The notes: generated by a model not told the origin, from the sequence alone. DNA of 19,993 nucleotides from Hyphomonas sp. UBA5111 (GCA_002414505.1 DHZF01000114.1:765-20757); one strand, 5' to 3'; shown: positions 8,479-15,493, numbered from the stretch's first letter. A program made the numbers and translations.

Positions 8479-9321
8479 TCAGCTTCCCCCAAGACCGGCA
8501 TTCGATGCCTGCCCGCTGCGATAGATCAGAATACCGCCATTGCTGTTGCCACCATTCTCCAGCATGTCGGTCCGCGCCCCGCGGTCATAGGATTCGCCCA
8601 CATCAGACCAGGGCCGGAGAGACAGCGAGATCGCGCCTTTGCGCTGCGACAGCGCAATCAGTTCCGCTTCCTTGCTGTTCACTTCCAGCGTGGCCGTATT
8701 GCCGACCTGGGAAGCGCCACCTTCGTCTTCGGTCAGGTAAATCTGGTCAATCGCCAGCACACGCACATTCTGAAGTATGGTATCGGTCGCGGTGCGCTCA
8801 ACCATGTCGCCGCCAGACTGCAGCGTGACCTGATGAGTCAGGATCACGTCCACGCGGTCGTTTGGCAGGATGAAGCCGCCCGACGCAGACTCCGTTGAAA
8901 TCTCGACAGACATCGCCCGCATGCCCGGCTCGATCAGGGCCGCCATAGTCCCTGTGTCGCCCTTCTTCACCAGCTTGCGCGGCAGGACAGGCTCATTTTC
9001 AAAGATCGGGACACGCACAACACTACCGGCCAGTTCCTCGATTGCATTGGGCGAGTCGGCTTCCGTCCGATAGCCGAGCACAATGCTCTTCTCGGGCCAG
9101 TCAGCCCATTCCAGATCATCGACCGTGACGAAATCGCCAGTCTCCAGATCACGGCGGGCAACCAGGACCTTGGTCTCTGAGATTTCCTGGGTTTCAATAA
9201 CGGTTTGCTGCTCGGTCTGTATCACCGGCGCGGGGGCCTGTGCGAGGTTTCGCACCAGGAACGCCGCAGCAATTGCTGCGACAGCGGCACCGATCAGGAT
9301 GATTAGACGAATTGGCGACAT
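8479..9321 (-). CDS. cpaB: CpaB/RcpC, periplasmic Tad pilus assembly protein
   Basis: This is a 280-aa protein of the CpaB/RcpC family. A membrane anchor at about residues 4-24 (IRLIILIGAAVAAIAAAFL) is followed by a SAF domain (about 50-115, with VLVARRDLETGDFVTVDDLEW) and the RcpC domain (about 125-260, containing NDRVDVILTHQV and GNTATLEVNSKEAELIALSQ). SAF domains in this family are thought to help link the secretin to the cell wall or to modify pili (family knowledge, not firmly settled). The ATG at 9321 is preferred over an in-frame TTG at 9345, because GGAGGAG at 9331-9337 lies nine bases upstream of 9321 and would fall inside the longer version. About 100 bases separate it from cpaA. 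Confidence 0.94.
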   Translation of the reverse strand: MSPIRLIILIGAAVAAIAAAFLVRNLAQAPAPVIQTEQQTVIETQEISETKVLVARRDLETGDFVTVDDLEWADWPEKSIVLGYRTEADSPNAIEELAGSVVRVPIFENEPVLPRKLVKKGDTGTMAALIEPGMRAMSVEISTESASGGFILPNDRVDVILTHQVTLQSGGDMVERTATDTILQNVRVLAIDQIYLTEDEGGASQVGNTATLEVNSKEAELIALSQRKGAISLSLRPWSDVGESYDRGARTDMLENGGNSNGGILIYRSGQASNAGLGGS

Positions 9322-9421
9322 GAGGCCCCACTCCTCCGGAAACAAGACACCTCGGACAGTTCTGAACGATTCAGTATGGTCCGGTCATGGGCGACCTTTT
9401 CATAAGGCCACTAAAGCATCG

Positions 9422-9937
9422 TTAACTGAATAGACTGATCCGGCTTAAGATTTCGGAAAGGAATGGAGACCCGGCGCCCGCCGCAAACACGCCTGCGGCG
9501 ATCGCAACGCCATAGGGCACACCCGCATCTTCCTTAAAAGGTGCACGGATCGCCCCTGGGACCACTTCTTCCGGCATCGTTTTCCGGACGAGAATGATGA
9601 GGATGGCGCAGGCGCCGCCGGCCAGGGCCATCACGAACAGAAATTGCACACTGGCGTTTGGGCCGACCCAGAGCATTACGGCCGGGATCATCTTTGCGTC
9701 CCCTCCCCCCACAATATTGAACGCGAACAATCCGAACGCGATCATAAAGGCGCAGAGCGCGGTCACGAGGTGCCCGCCTATGATTTCCATGGGCACACCG
9801 GAAACGGCGGCCGCGGGCACGAACAGCAAGGCCAGCGTGAGGTTCAACCAGTTCGGGATGGTAAGGCGGTTCACATCATGAAGCGCCGCAAAAACGCACA
9901 AGGCCAGAAACAGGCCGGCGAGCATGGCCAGGATCAT
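9422..9937 (-). CDS. cpaA: CpaA/TadV, prepilin peptidase
   Basis: This 171-aa membrane aspartyl protease (peptidase family A24, short form without the methylase domain) cleaves the leader of the Flp pilin and of the TadE-type pseudopilins. Both catalytic aspartates are present: Asp21 in HDVNRLTIPNW and Asp80 in the GxGD-type motif GGGDAKM. Hydrophobic segments lie at about 1-20, 31-47, 55-75, 84-112 and 143-160, as expected. The ATG at 9937 has AAGGAAG six bases upstream. The 140-base gap to flp contains a strong hairpin, so cpaA is probably expressed by read-through from the flp promoter, or from a weak own promoter (a TATAAA on the minus strand at 9996-10001 is the only candidate seen). Confidence 0.94.
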   Translation of the reverse strand: MILAMLAGLFLALCVFAALHDVNRLTIPNWLNLTLALLFVPAAAVSGVPMEIIGGHLVTALCAFMIAFGLFAFNIVGGGDAKMIPAVMLWVGPNASVQFLFVMALAGGACAILIILVRKTMPEEVVPGAIRAPFKEDAGVPYGVAIAAGVFAAGAGSPFLSEILSRISLFS

Positions 9938-10010
9938 CGAAGGCTTCCTTCACATCAGTTCCAAGTCATCCTGACTGAAAAGACTGAAGGAAGTTTTTAT
10001 ATTCGCCTGC

Positions 10011-10047
10011 CAAAGCAAAGAAGCCGCCAGGTTTCCCTGGCGGCTTC
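10011..10047 (-). terminator. hairpin terminator/attenuator after flp
   Basis: A perfect 12-bp inverted repeat (10020-10031 with 10036-10047) encloses a 4-base loop. In minus-strand RNA it reads GAAGCCGCCAGG, loop, CCTGGCGGCTTC and is followed by TTTGCTTTGG. The hairpin starts about 30 bases after the flp stop and lies 73 bases upstream of the base before cpaA. The stem is strong but the T-tract is interrupted, so partial termination is the likely outcome, giving much flp mRNA and less downstream machinery mRNA (inference). An RNA-stabilising role at the flp 3' end would look the same. Confidence 0.75.
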
Positions 10048-10077
10048 GTAGGTAATCAGGCTGTTAGCCTTGGTCGA

Positions 10078-10239
10078 TTATGCACCGTCCATTTCGGTAG
10101 CAACGCCTTGGAACTTGTCGTTCACAGACTTACCGAGGGCGGTAGCACCACCGATGATAGCAACAGCGATAAGTGCAGCGATCAGACCATATTCAATAGC
10201 CGTGGCACCGGACTCGTCTTTCAGAAAACGTGCAAACAT
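10078..10239 (-). CDS. flp: Flp/PilA-type major pilin
   Basis: This gene encodes a 53-aa type IVb (Flp) pilin, the major subunit of the Tad pilus, read directly from the minus strand: MFARFLKDESGATAIEYG at the start and KFQGVATEMDGA at the end. The prepilin cleavage motif is Gly11 followed by ATAIEY, with the conserved Glu16-Tyr17 pair. The mature pilin would be 42 aa with the hydrophobic helix LIAALIAVAIIGGATAL (about 19-35). The ATG at 10239 has GGGAG (10246-10250) six bases upstream. Codon use is less G/C-biased at third positions than in its neighbours, as is common for abundantly made pilins. It is the first gene of the leftward unit, followed by a hairpin terminator and then the peptidase that processes it. 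Confidence 0.95.
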   Translation of the reverse strand: MFARFLKDESGATAIEYGLIAALIAVAIIGGATALGKSVNDKFQGVATEMDGA

Positions 10240-10245
10240 TGGAAA

Positions 10246-10302
10246 CTCCCATCATGCAATTGTTTTTTGCCCCGGCAAAATCCTCTACCCGGAACATGAT
10301 GG
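10246..10302 (-). promoter_or_regulatory. flp leader fold covering the ribosome site
   Basis: In the minus-strand flp leader, CCATCATG (10295-10302) is the exact complement of CATGATGG (10249-10256), and the 3' arm shares two G residues with the flp ribosome site GGGAG (10246-10250). Between the arms a smaller hairpin TTTTGC/GCAAAA (10265-10270 with 10275-10280) can form. The paired structure would partly hide the ribosome site. The arms are seen directly; folding and regulation are inferred. The motif AGTTTCC also occurs twice, just before the start codon and again just upstream of the 5' arm. Confidence 0.35.
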
Positions 10303-10475
10303 AAACTACCGGATCATTCTCAACATCACATGAAAGAAAAGAGAAAATCCATGAAGGCAAAACAGGGTTTTATTTACCTTCTGTCGGCCCGAAAACATTG
10401 GGGTTTTGGTGATTCGTTCTGTTTCCGGTCATTCCATATCAGGAGTACACCAGCGGAATTCGTCTCTCGCCTATT

Positions 10476-10503
10476 ACCTTATTAGGAAACGTGCAACCTT
10501 ATT
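10476..10503. repeat. direct repeat ACCTTATT spaced by two helix turns
   Basis: The octamer ACCTTATT occurs at 10476-10483 and again at 10496-10503, start to start exactly 20 bp, which puts both copies on about the same face of the helix. They lie 42-69 bp before the start of the rightward gene at 10545 and about 240 bp upstream of flp. The arrangement suggests a dimeric regulator site, but no known operator is recognised, and two 8-mers in an A/T-rich spacer can arise by chance. Confidence 0.35.
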
Positions 10504-10544
10504 GAACGAATGTGCCCCTGCTGAATAAGTCTGGAGACAGCAAG

Positions 10545-10988
10545 ATGAACCTGTTCGCGAAGGTCTGCGCTCTGCCGGTTGCCGCTGCGCTCTTCTCACA
10601 AGCCGCGCTGTCTGCCCCTCTTTCGGTGGAGATCAACAAGACGATACCGGTTCACCTGCGTAGCGCAGCGGCCAGTGTCGTCCTGGGCAACCAGACGATT
10701 GCAGATGTTGCCGTGCACGATGAGCAACTCATCTTCATTACCGGCAAGACGTTCGGCACCACCAATCTGCTGATCTTTGATGATGCAGGCCGCCAGATCT
10801 TTTCTACCGATATTCTCGTTGTGGCCAATGAAGCGAATGTTGTGACGGTCAACCGGTCGGGATCCAACTTCACTTATGATTGCGCGCCCAATTGCCGGTC
10901 GACGCTCAGTGTGGGCGATGACCCAAGCCATTTCGAGCAATATATCGAGCAGCAGACGAGCGTAGAGGAACTGTCAGCCGACAACTAA
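10545..10988 (+). CDS. stand-alone secretin N-terminal-domain protein of the pilus locus
   Basis: This is a 147-aa exported protein. The ATG at 10545 is preferred to an in-frame GTG at 10512, because GGAGA (10533-10537) lies seven bases upstream and the protein then begins with a signal peptide ending ALSA (about residue 24). Residues about 25-95 match the pilus secretin N-terminal domain: LSVEINKTIPVHLRSAAASV and GKTFGTTNLLIFDDAGRQIF align with the CpaC stretch encoded in this same window. There is no secretin channel domain; the protein ends with a short tail containing YDCAPNC (two Cys, possibly a disulfide) and an acidic end. It probably sits in the periplasm and could contact CpaC or CpaB (inference). 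Such small proteins are annotated only as pilus assembly N-terminal domain proteins. Confidence 0.85.
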   Translation: MNLFAKVCALPVAAALFSQAALSAPLSVEINKTIPVHLRSAAASVVLGNQTIADVAVHDEQLIFITGKTFGTTNLLIFDDAGRQIFSTDILVVANEANVVTVNRSGSNFTYDCAPNCRSTLSVGDDPSHFEQYIEQQTSVEELSADN

Positions 10989-11040
10989 CGGCGCGCCTGA
11001 CCCAAAAGCATGAAATTCAACAGATCGGCGAAACCGACTG

Positions 11041-11094
11041 ATCACCCACATCTGTTATTCCCACTCTCTAATCATGTGGGTCTGTGTGGGTGAT
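11041..11094 (+). promoter_or_regulatory. alternative-pairing leader of the first TadE gene
   Basis: The arm at 11041-11050 (ATCACCCACA) is the exact complement of 11085-11094 (TGTGGGTGAT), which spans the weak ribosome site and the A and T of the start ATG at 11093. The overlapping arm at 11044-11051 (ACCCACAT) can instead pair with 11074-11081 (ATGTGGGT), leaving the start free. The two pairings exclude each other. The base complementarity is seen; a switch or translational control is an inference. Confidence 0.35.
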
Positions 11095-11656
11095 GACAAT
11101 GACAGCACAAATCGGAATCCTTGCGCCGCGCCTGCGCCGCAAATTCATGGAATGGTGTGAGAACCGCCGCGGGGCCACCGCTGTCGAGTTCGCGCTCGTT
11201 TCCGTCCCCTTCTTCTTCCTGATCTTTGGGCTGCTGGAAGTCTGCCTCCTGTTCATCATGTCCACGGTGCTGGAACACTCCTTGGGGGAGGCCTCGCGCA
11301 AGATCCGTACGGGCCAGGCGCAGGATAGTGGGTTCACCAAGGTGGAATTCCGTCAGGAAGTCTGCTCGAATTTCTACGATCTGCTCGATTGCGATGAGCG
11401 GCTCTATATTGATGTGCGCTCGCTGGACAAGTTCAGTACGGCGGATCTGACGACGCCCCTGGGCGGTGACGGCGAAATCGACGACACCGACTTCAAATAC
11501 GATCCGGGCTCAGCCAATGATATCGTGGCGGTTCGCGTGTTCTATGAATGGGAGCTGATGACTCCCTGGGTATCCACGCCTTTGTCCAATCTCCCGAATA
11601 ACCGCCACCTGATCCAGACCAATGCGGTGTTTCGTAACGAGCCTTTCGGAGACTGA
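11093..11656 (+). CDS. TadE-like pseudopilin
   Basis: This is a 187-aa TadE-family protein. After a basic cytoplasmic stretch it has the pseudopilin processing site RRGATAVEF (Gly27, Glu32-Phe33) and a hydrophobic helix (about 34-58, FALVSVPFFFLIFGLLEVCLL). The CpaA peptidase should cleave after Gly27. The remaining 130 residues are periplasmic with few recognisable features, including Cys in EVCSNF and LLDCDE. Start choice is uncertain: a GTG at 11084 and ATGs at 11093 and 11099 are in frame, and none has a strong ribosome site; 11093 follows GTGGGTG. It overlaps the next gene by one base of TGATG, so the two are probably translated together. Family role: minor pilus component needed for assembly. 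Confidence 0.85.
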   Translation: MTMTAQIGILAPRLRRKFMEWCENRRGATAVEFALVSVPFFFLIFGLLEVCLLFIMSTVLEHSLGEASRKIRTGQAQDSGFTKVEFRQEVCSNFYDLLDCDERLYIDVRSLDKFSTADLTTPLGGDGEIDDTDFKYDPGSANDIVAVRVFYEWELMTPWVSTPLSNLPNNRHLIQTNAVFRNEPFGD

Positions 11657-12267
11657 TGACCATGACCAAGAAATCCCTTCTGTCCCGACTCAATCCCCGC
11701 CTCAAATGGCGTGGCGTGCGCGGCATTCGTTACAATCAGGAAGGCGTTTCCGCCGTTGAATTCGCCTTGATCGCCCCGCTCCTGATCTTCATCTATCTGG
11801 GCGCGGTTGAGCTCAGCCTGCTCATGCGGGTCGATCGCCGGGTCACGTCGACGACAGCCAGCCTGGGAGACCTGACGGCCCGTCTGGCAACCGTGACAGA
11901 CGATGACATGAAAGAGATGTTCGCCGCAGCCGAAGTGATGATGCAGCCCTATGAGGCCCAGAGCGCCACCATGCGGATCACCAGCATTGTGGATCATGGC
12001 GACGGGAAGCCCGTGGTGGAATGGTCCGACGCATACAAGATGGCGGCATATTCGAAAGGCGCAAAGGTGACTGTGCCGGACGGCATCATCTCATCGCCCG
12101 GCTCGATCATTCTCTCTGAGGTCGTCTACGAATATGACAGCCAGATTGGTGGCTTCATCAACACGACCAAGACGATCAAGGACGAGTTCTACCTCCGTCC
12201 GCGCCGGGTTGATGAAATTGCCCGGGTTACGAAGGGCGCCGGCAACGCCTTCGGCCCGACCAGCTAG
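11656..12267 (+). CDS. second TadE-like pseudopilin
   Basis: This 203-aa protein is built like the preceding one: a basic N-terminus (SRLNPRLKWRGVRGIRYN), the processing motif QEGVSAVEF (Gly30, Glu35-Phe36), one hydrophobic helix (about 37-58), and a periplasmic part of about 145 residues. It is TadE-like by its N-terminus. It lacks the long C-terminal von Willebrand-type region of TadG proteins, so I do not call it tadG. The ATG at 11656 overlaps the upstream stop (TGATG) with GGAG (11648-11651) nearby; the ATG at 11662 is an alternative with better spacing. It ends 20 bases before the convergent transporter gene, and I see no convincing terminator between them. Confidence 0.84.
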   Translation: MTMTKKSLLSRLNPRLKWRGVRGIRYNQEGVSAVEFALIAPLLIFIYLGAVELSLLMRVDRRVTSTTASLGDLTARLATVTDDDMKEMFAAAEVMMQPYEAQSATMRITSIVDHGDGKPVVEWSDAYKMAAYSKGAKVTVPDGIISSPGSIILSEVVYEYDSQIGGFINTTKTIKDEFYLRPRRVDEIARVTKGAGNAFGPTS

Positions 12268-12287
12268 GTCTGGCTCGAGCCCGCCCC

Positions 12288-13790
12288 CTACTCGGCAGGC
12301 GTTCGCGAGACCTTGACCGTGGTCAGCACGGCAAAACCGCAGAAGAACAGCAGCGCAATGGCGGACATGCCAACCCGCTGGCTGTTTGACCAGGTGGTGA
12401 ACAATTCGATCAGGAGCGGCCCGATCCAGACCGTGACCGTTCCGGCGATCGCGTAAAGCCCGAAGAACTCACCCCGCATATGGGTCGGCGCGATGTGTAC
12501 CAGCATCGACCGGCTGGACGATATGTTGGCGGTCGCGAAGACACCGATCAGCGCCCCGTTCAGCAGATAGGTCACATCCGACAGGCTGGAGAAGAACGGA
12601 GCCTGCCACAGCTCCCGGTTCTCGATCAGGCCGAACAGGATGGAATCCCTAGTTACGGAAAGCCCGAAGAACAGGATGGCGACAATCGCCAACAGCTCCA
12701 TCAGGAGCGCATTCTTGGGTCCGAGCTTGGAGTCGAACCAGCCGCCGGCCACGCCGCCAATCGCTGCCCAGACCGAGGCCCAGATGGCATAGATGGTCAG
12801 CTCCACAATGCCCCAGCCCAGGAACAGGCTGACATACACTGCCGCCAGCGCCAGCAGGGCGAACATGCCGTCGGCATAGATCGTCCGCGCAATCAGGAAT
12901 TTGAACGCCTCGCGATACTCCGCCGCCCGGCGCACGGTGCGAATGACGCCTTCGGCCCCCTGCCTGACAGAGGGCAGGAAGGGCGTACCTTTCACGCCTG
13001 AATCCTTCGCATACAGGAAGAATGGCACGATCATCGCGACCAGCCAGACCGCACAGAGAGGGCCCGCGATCCGGAAATGCTCGTATTTTGCCGTATCAAT
13101 CCCGAACAGGGGTTCCTCGAACGGCCAGCCCAGCATGTCTGGCAAGGCAAACATGAGGATGACCGCCACGAACAGAAGCGTCGCGGCGGCATTGCCGAGC
13201 GCCAGTCCAAGCCCCGAGACGGCCGGCAGCGCGGTCGGTCGCGCCGCATCCGGCAGCATGGAATTATGTGTCACCTCGCTATAGGTGTAAGTGACATAAG
13301 CGGCGATCAGGATGCCGATAATGGTGCCGGTAGAGAAACCGGACTCGCCCGGCACAGCCCACCAGAGCATGAAGCTGAGAACCGACAGAACGCCGAGGAA
13401 CAGGATCAGCAATGGCTTGCGGCGGAGGCCCCGGTCAAACGCCGCCCCGAGGAAGGGCGCCGTCAGCGCCGCGATCGCGCCCGCCCATTTCGACAATGAG
13501 GCCACCACCGCCTGCCCCTTCGCGCCGGCCATCTGGCGCGCGGTCTCCGGGTCCAGGCCGTCCAGCTCGCCGCTGGCCAGAATGTCCGCGCCAATGATGT
13601 CACGCGCGAAATATGGCGCGAACACATAGATGATGATCAGGATGTAATAAGGGTTGCGGGCCCATTCGAACCAGGCCCAGGCCAGACCCGTCTTGCCAAG
13701 GGCACCCCCTTCGCCGGCCGTCCGCGTTCCCTGGGAAGCCACGATGGCGGCTTCTTCGTCCTGGCCGGGCGAAATGGATGTCTCGGTCAT
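12288..13790 (-). CDS. UMF1-type MFS transporter
   Basis: This 500-aa inner-membrane protein is of the major facilitator superfamily, closest in layout to the UMF1/Atg22-like group. Features seen are a hydrophilic N-terminus of about 35 residues, the opening WAWFEWARNPYYILIIIYVF, the loop APFLGAAFDRGLRRKPLL between early helices (the MFS inter-helix motif position), and about 12 hydrophobic segments. A THMRGEFFGLYAIAGTVTVW stretch near the end is typical of UMF1 proteins. The ATG at 13790 with GGGAGGA six bases upstream is preferred over an in-frame TTG at 13805, which would place that site inside the gene. The substrate cannot be told from sequence. It sits between the Tad locus and murC with its own ribosome site, and there is no sign that it belongs functionally to either. 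Confidence 0.85.
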   Translation of the reverse strand: MTETSISPGQDEEAAIVASQGTRTAGEGGALGKTGLAWAWFEWARNPYYILIIIYVFAPYFARDIIGADILASGELDGLDPETARQMAGAKGQAVVASLSKWAGAIAALTAPFLGAAFDRGLRRKPLLILFLGVLSVLSFMLWWAVPGESGFSTGTIIGILIAAYVTYTYSEVTHNSMLPDAARPTALPAVSGLGLALGNAAATLLFVAVILMFALPDMLGWPFEEPLFGIDTAKYEHFRIAGPLCAVWLVAMIVPFFLYAKDSGVKGTPFLPSVRQGAEGVIRTVRRAAEYREAFKFLIARTIYADGMFALLALAAVYVSLFLGWGIVELTIYAIWASVWAAIGGVAGGWFDSKLGPKNALLMELLAIVAILFFGLSVTRDSILFGLIENRELWQAPFFSSLSDVTYLLNGALIGVFATANISSSRSMLVHIAPTHMRGEFFGLYAIAGTVTVWIGPLLIELFTTWSNSQRVGMSAIALLFFCGFAVLTTVKVSRTPAE

Positions 13791-13846
13791 GCAGTTTCCT
13801 CCCAAGTGCCGCTTGCCGGCATCTGTTGCCTAGCCTGCACATTCGT

Positions 13847-13873
13847 AAGGAAAGGGAAAGCGGTTTTCCCGCT
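13847..13873 (-). terminator. weak hairpin terminator candidate after murC
   Basis: In minus-strand RNA AGCGG (13869-13873 as complement) pairs with CCGCT (13859-13863 as complement) across a GAAAA loop, followed by TTCCCTTTCCTT. It starts nine bases after the murC stop and lies before the transporter gene. The stem is only 5 bp and the tail is a mixed T/C tract, so termination may be weak, and the transporter may partly read through from murC. Confidence 0.33.
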
Positions 13874-13882
13874 GTCTCTACG

Positions 13883-15307
13883 TCAGGCCGAGAGTTTTTC
13901 AGCCAGCTCCGCCGCATACTTGGTGATGTCCCCTGCCCCGAGACAAACCACCATCGCGCCGGGCTCGGCGAGCTCCTTCAGCGTCTCCGGCAGGGCCTCC
14001 ATGGAGGCGAGCGTCGCGGCGCCCCGATGGCCATTGCGCAGAATGCTGGCGACGAGCGTTTCATGGTTGAACCCCTCGATCGGGCTCTCACCGGCTTCGT
14101 AAACAGGCGCGACCAGCACATGGTCGGCCTGATCGAAACAGCGGGAGAAATCCTCGAACAGGTCGCGCAGGCGCGTATAGCGGTGCGGCTGGCAGACAGC
14201 GATCAGCTGCCCCTGCCCCTGCATGGCCCGCGCAGCCTTCAGCACGGCGGAGATTTCCACCGGGTGATGACCATAATCATCAATGATGCGGACGGGCGGC
14301 TTGCCCTCGACCGGCACCCATTCGCCGACTTGGGTAAAGCGGCGCTTCACCCCGCCGAACTGCCCCATCGAGGTCCGGATCTGATCGTCGCTGGCGCCAA
14401 GCTCCAGCGCGACCGCGACAGCGGCCAGCGCATTCTGGACATTGTGCTCGCCTGCCATCGGCAGGGTGAGCCCTTCGATCATCCGCGGCTGGGCGGAGCC
14501 GGGACGGCGCAGCGCCACATCGAAATGCGCGCCGGACAGATCGGTTTTCAGATTGATCGCGCGGACATCGGCCTGACGGTTGAAGCCATAGGTGATGCGG
14601 CGCCGGTCCGTGACCCGCGCGGCAAGTCCCTGCACTTCAGGATGGTCCGTGCACAGGACGGCAAAGCCATAGAAGGGCAAATTCTCGACAAAGGTATCAA
14701 ACGCCTCGCGGAGTTTCTCCATGGAGCCGTAATGGTCCATGTGTTCCGCATCGATATTGGTCACCACGGCGCAGGTCGGGTGGAGCTTGGCAAAGGTGCC
14801 GTCGCTTTCGTCACTCTCGACGACCATCCAGTCGCTCTCGCCTGCCTTGTAGTTCGACCCATAGGCATGGATGATGCCGCCATTGATGACGGTCGGGTCG
14901 ATATTTGCGCCATCCAGCAGCGCCGCGACCATCGACGTCGTCGTCGTCTTGCCATGCGTGCCCGCGATGCAGACCGTGTATTTCAGGCGCGTGATCTCTG
15001 CCAGCATGTTGGCGCGGCGCACGACCGGAATACCTGTGGCGCGGGCCGCATCGACCTCTGGATTGCCGGACTTGATCGCGGTGGAAATGATGACCGTACC
15101 GGCCCCCTCCACATTCTCGGCGGCGTGACCAATAAAGATCTTCGCGCCACGCTCGCGCAGGCGCTGGATATTGTCGGACTCGCGAATGTCGGAGCCCTGC
15201 ACCTGATAGCCCATCGTGATCATGACATCGGCGATGCCAGACATGCCGATGCCACCAATGCCGACAATGTGCGCGGGACCAAGATCAAAAGGAGTGGGAG
15301 AAGTCAT
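13883..15307 (-). CDS. murC: MurC, UDP-N-acetylmuramate-L-alanine ligase
   Basis: This 474-aa cytoplasmic ligase adds L-Ala to UDP-MurNAc with ATP, the first amino acid step of peptidoglycan precursor synthesis. The N-terminal Rossmann domain shows [14 protein letters not shown] (about 13-26) and QGSDIRES. The ATP site is [11 protein letters not shown] (P-loop 116-125), followed by ESDESDGTF and [11 protein letters not shown] of the central domain and [11 protein letters not shown] in the C-terminal domain. All Mur ligase signatures are intact and the length is normal. The ATG at 15307 has only a weak ribosome site. Unlike the usual cluster it is not joined to murG: a DUF3291 gene on the other strand lies between, so murC needs its own promoter. 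A transporter follows rather than murB. Confidence 0.97.
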   Translation of the reverse strand: MTSPTPFDLGPAHIVGIGGIGMSGIADVMITMGYQVQGSDIRESDNIQRLRERGAKIFIGHAAENVEGAGTVIISTAIKSGNPEVDAARATGIPVVRRANMLAEITRLKYTVCIAGTHGKTTTTSMVAALLDGANIDPTVINGGIIHAYGSNYKAGESDWMVVESDESDGTFAKLHPTCAVVTNIDAEHMDHYGSMEKLREAFDTFVENLPFYGFAVLCTDHPEVQGLAARVTDRRRITYGFNRQADVRAINLKTDLSGAHFDVALRRPGSAQPRMIEGLTLPMAGEHNVQNALAAVAVALELGASDDQIRTSMGQFGGVKRRFTQVGEWVPVEGKPPVRIIDDYGHHPVEISAVLKAARAMQGQGQLIAVCQPHRYTRLRDLFEDFSRCFDQADHVLVAPVYEAGESPIEGFNHETLVASILRNGHRGAATLASMEALPETLKELAEPGAMVVCLGAGDITKYAAELAEKLSA

Positions 15308-15342
15308 GCAGGATCGTCCAAATAAGGAAACGGGAACGCCTA

Positions 15343-15372
15343 GCGATACCGTGACGCGGGAGCGCGAAGCAA
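15343..15372 (-). promoter_or_regulatory. possible murC promoter
   Basis: On the minus strand TTGCTT (15367-15372) and TATCGC (15343-15348) lie 18 bases apart, a fair sigma-70-like pair, about 35 bases before the murC start. Since the gene upstream of murC is on the opposite strand, a promoter must exist in 15308-15493. This pair is the best I can find by eye, and neither box is a strong match. Confidence 0.28.
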
Positions 15373-15493
15373 GGACTGCTTGTGCATGACGCTTTCATGA
15401 AACCGAGGGCGATATTCTTGAACAGGCACCGTGCGATCCCAAAATGACTGTAATGAGGCACAATCCGGGTGCTTTATGGTGAGGGGAATAATC

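Larger units (their letters stand above)
10240..10544. promoter_or_regulatory. divergent control region between flp and the rightward pilus genes
   Basis: This gene-free stretch of 305 bases is much more A/T-rich than its surroundings and lies between the starts of two divergent pilus transcription units, so both promoters should lie here (inference from layout). I could not place a convincing -35/-10 pair, a sigma-54 site (TGGC-N-TGC spacing) or a CtrA site (TTAA-N7-TTAA), although pilA is CtrA-controlled in Caulobacter. What is visible is the flp leader inverted repeat and a direct repeat of ACCTTATT described separately. Confidence 0.6.

Noticed and set aside
10202..10297. Small out-of-frame upstream ORF (about 34 codons) starting in the flp leader
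   Set aside because: Its ATG has no ribosome site and the peptide has no recognisable feature; it probably arises from the repeated ATG-containing leader arms.
10070..10333. Plus-strand frame of 87 codons over the flp region
   Set aside because: The minus strand here encodes the Flp pilin with the exact prepilin motif and a ribosome site; the plus frame is its shadow.
10240..10544. CtrA (TTAA-N7-TTAA) or sigma-54 promoter for flp
   Set aside because: Looked for on both strands because of the Caulobacter precedent, but no matching spacing was found.
12272..12281. Palindrome GGCTCGAGCC between the second TadE gene and the transporter
   Set aside because: It has no loop and no T-tract on either side, so it is not a credible terminator for either convergent gene.
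13778..15325. Long open frame of about 515 codons on the plus strand opposite murC
   Set aside because: It lies almost wholly antisense to an intact murC with all family motifs, its translation is Arg/His/Asp-rich without domains, and long antisense frames are expected in high-GC coding DNA.
15393..15402. Perfect 10-bp palindrome TTTCATGAAA between murC and the DUF3291 gene
   Set aside because: Could be an operator for the divergent pair, but it is short, has no second copy nearby, and is not linked to a visible promoter.
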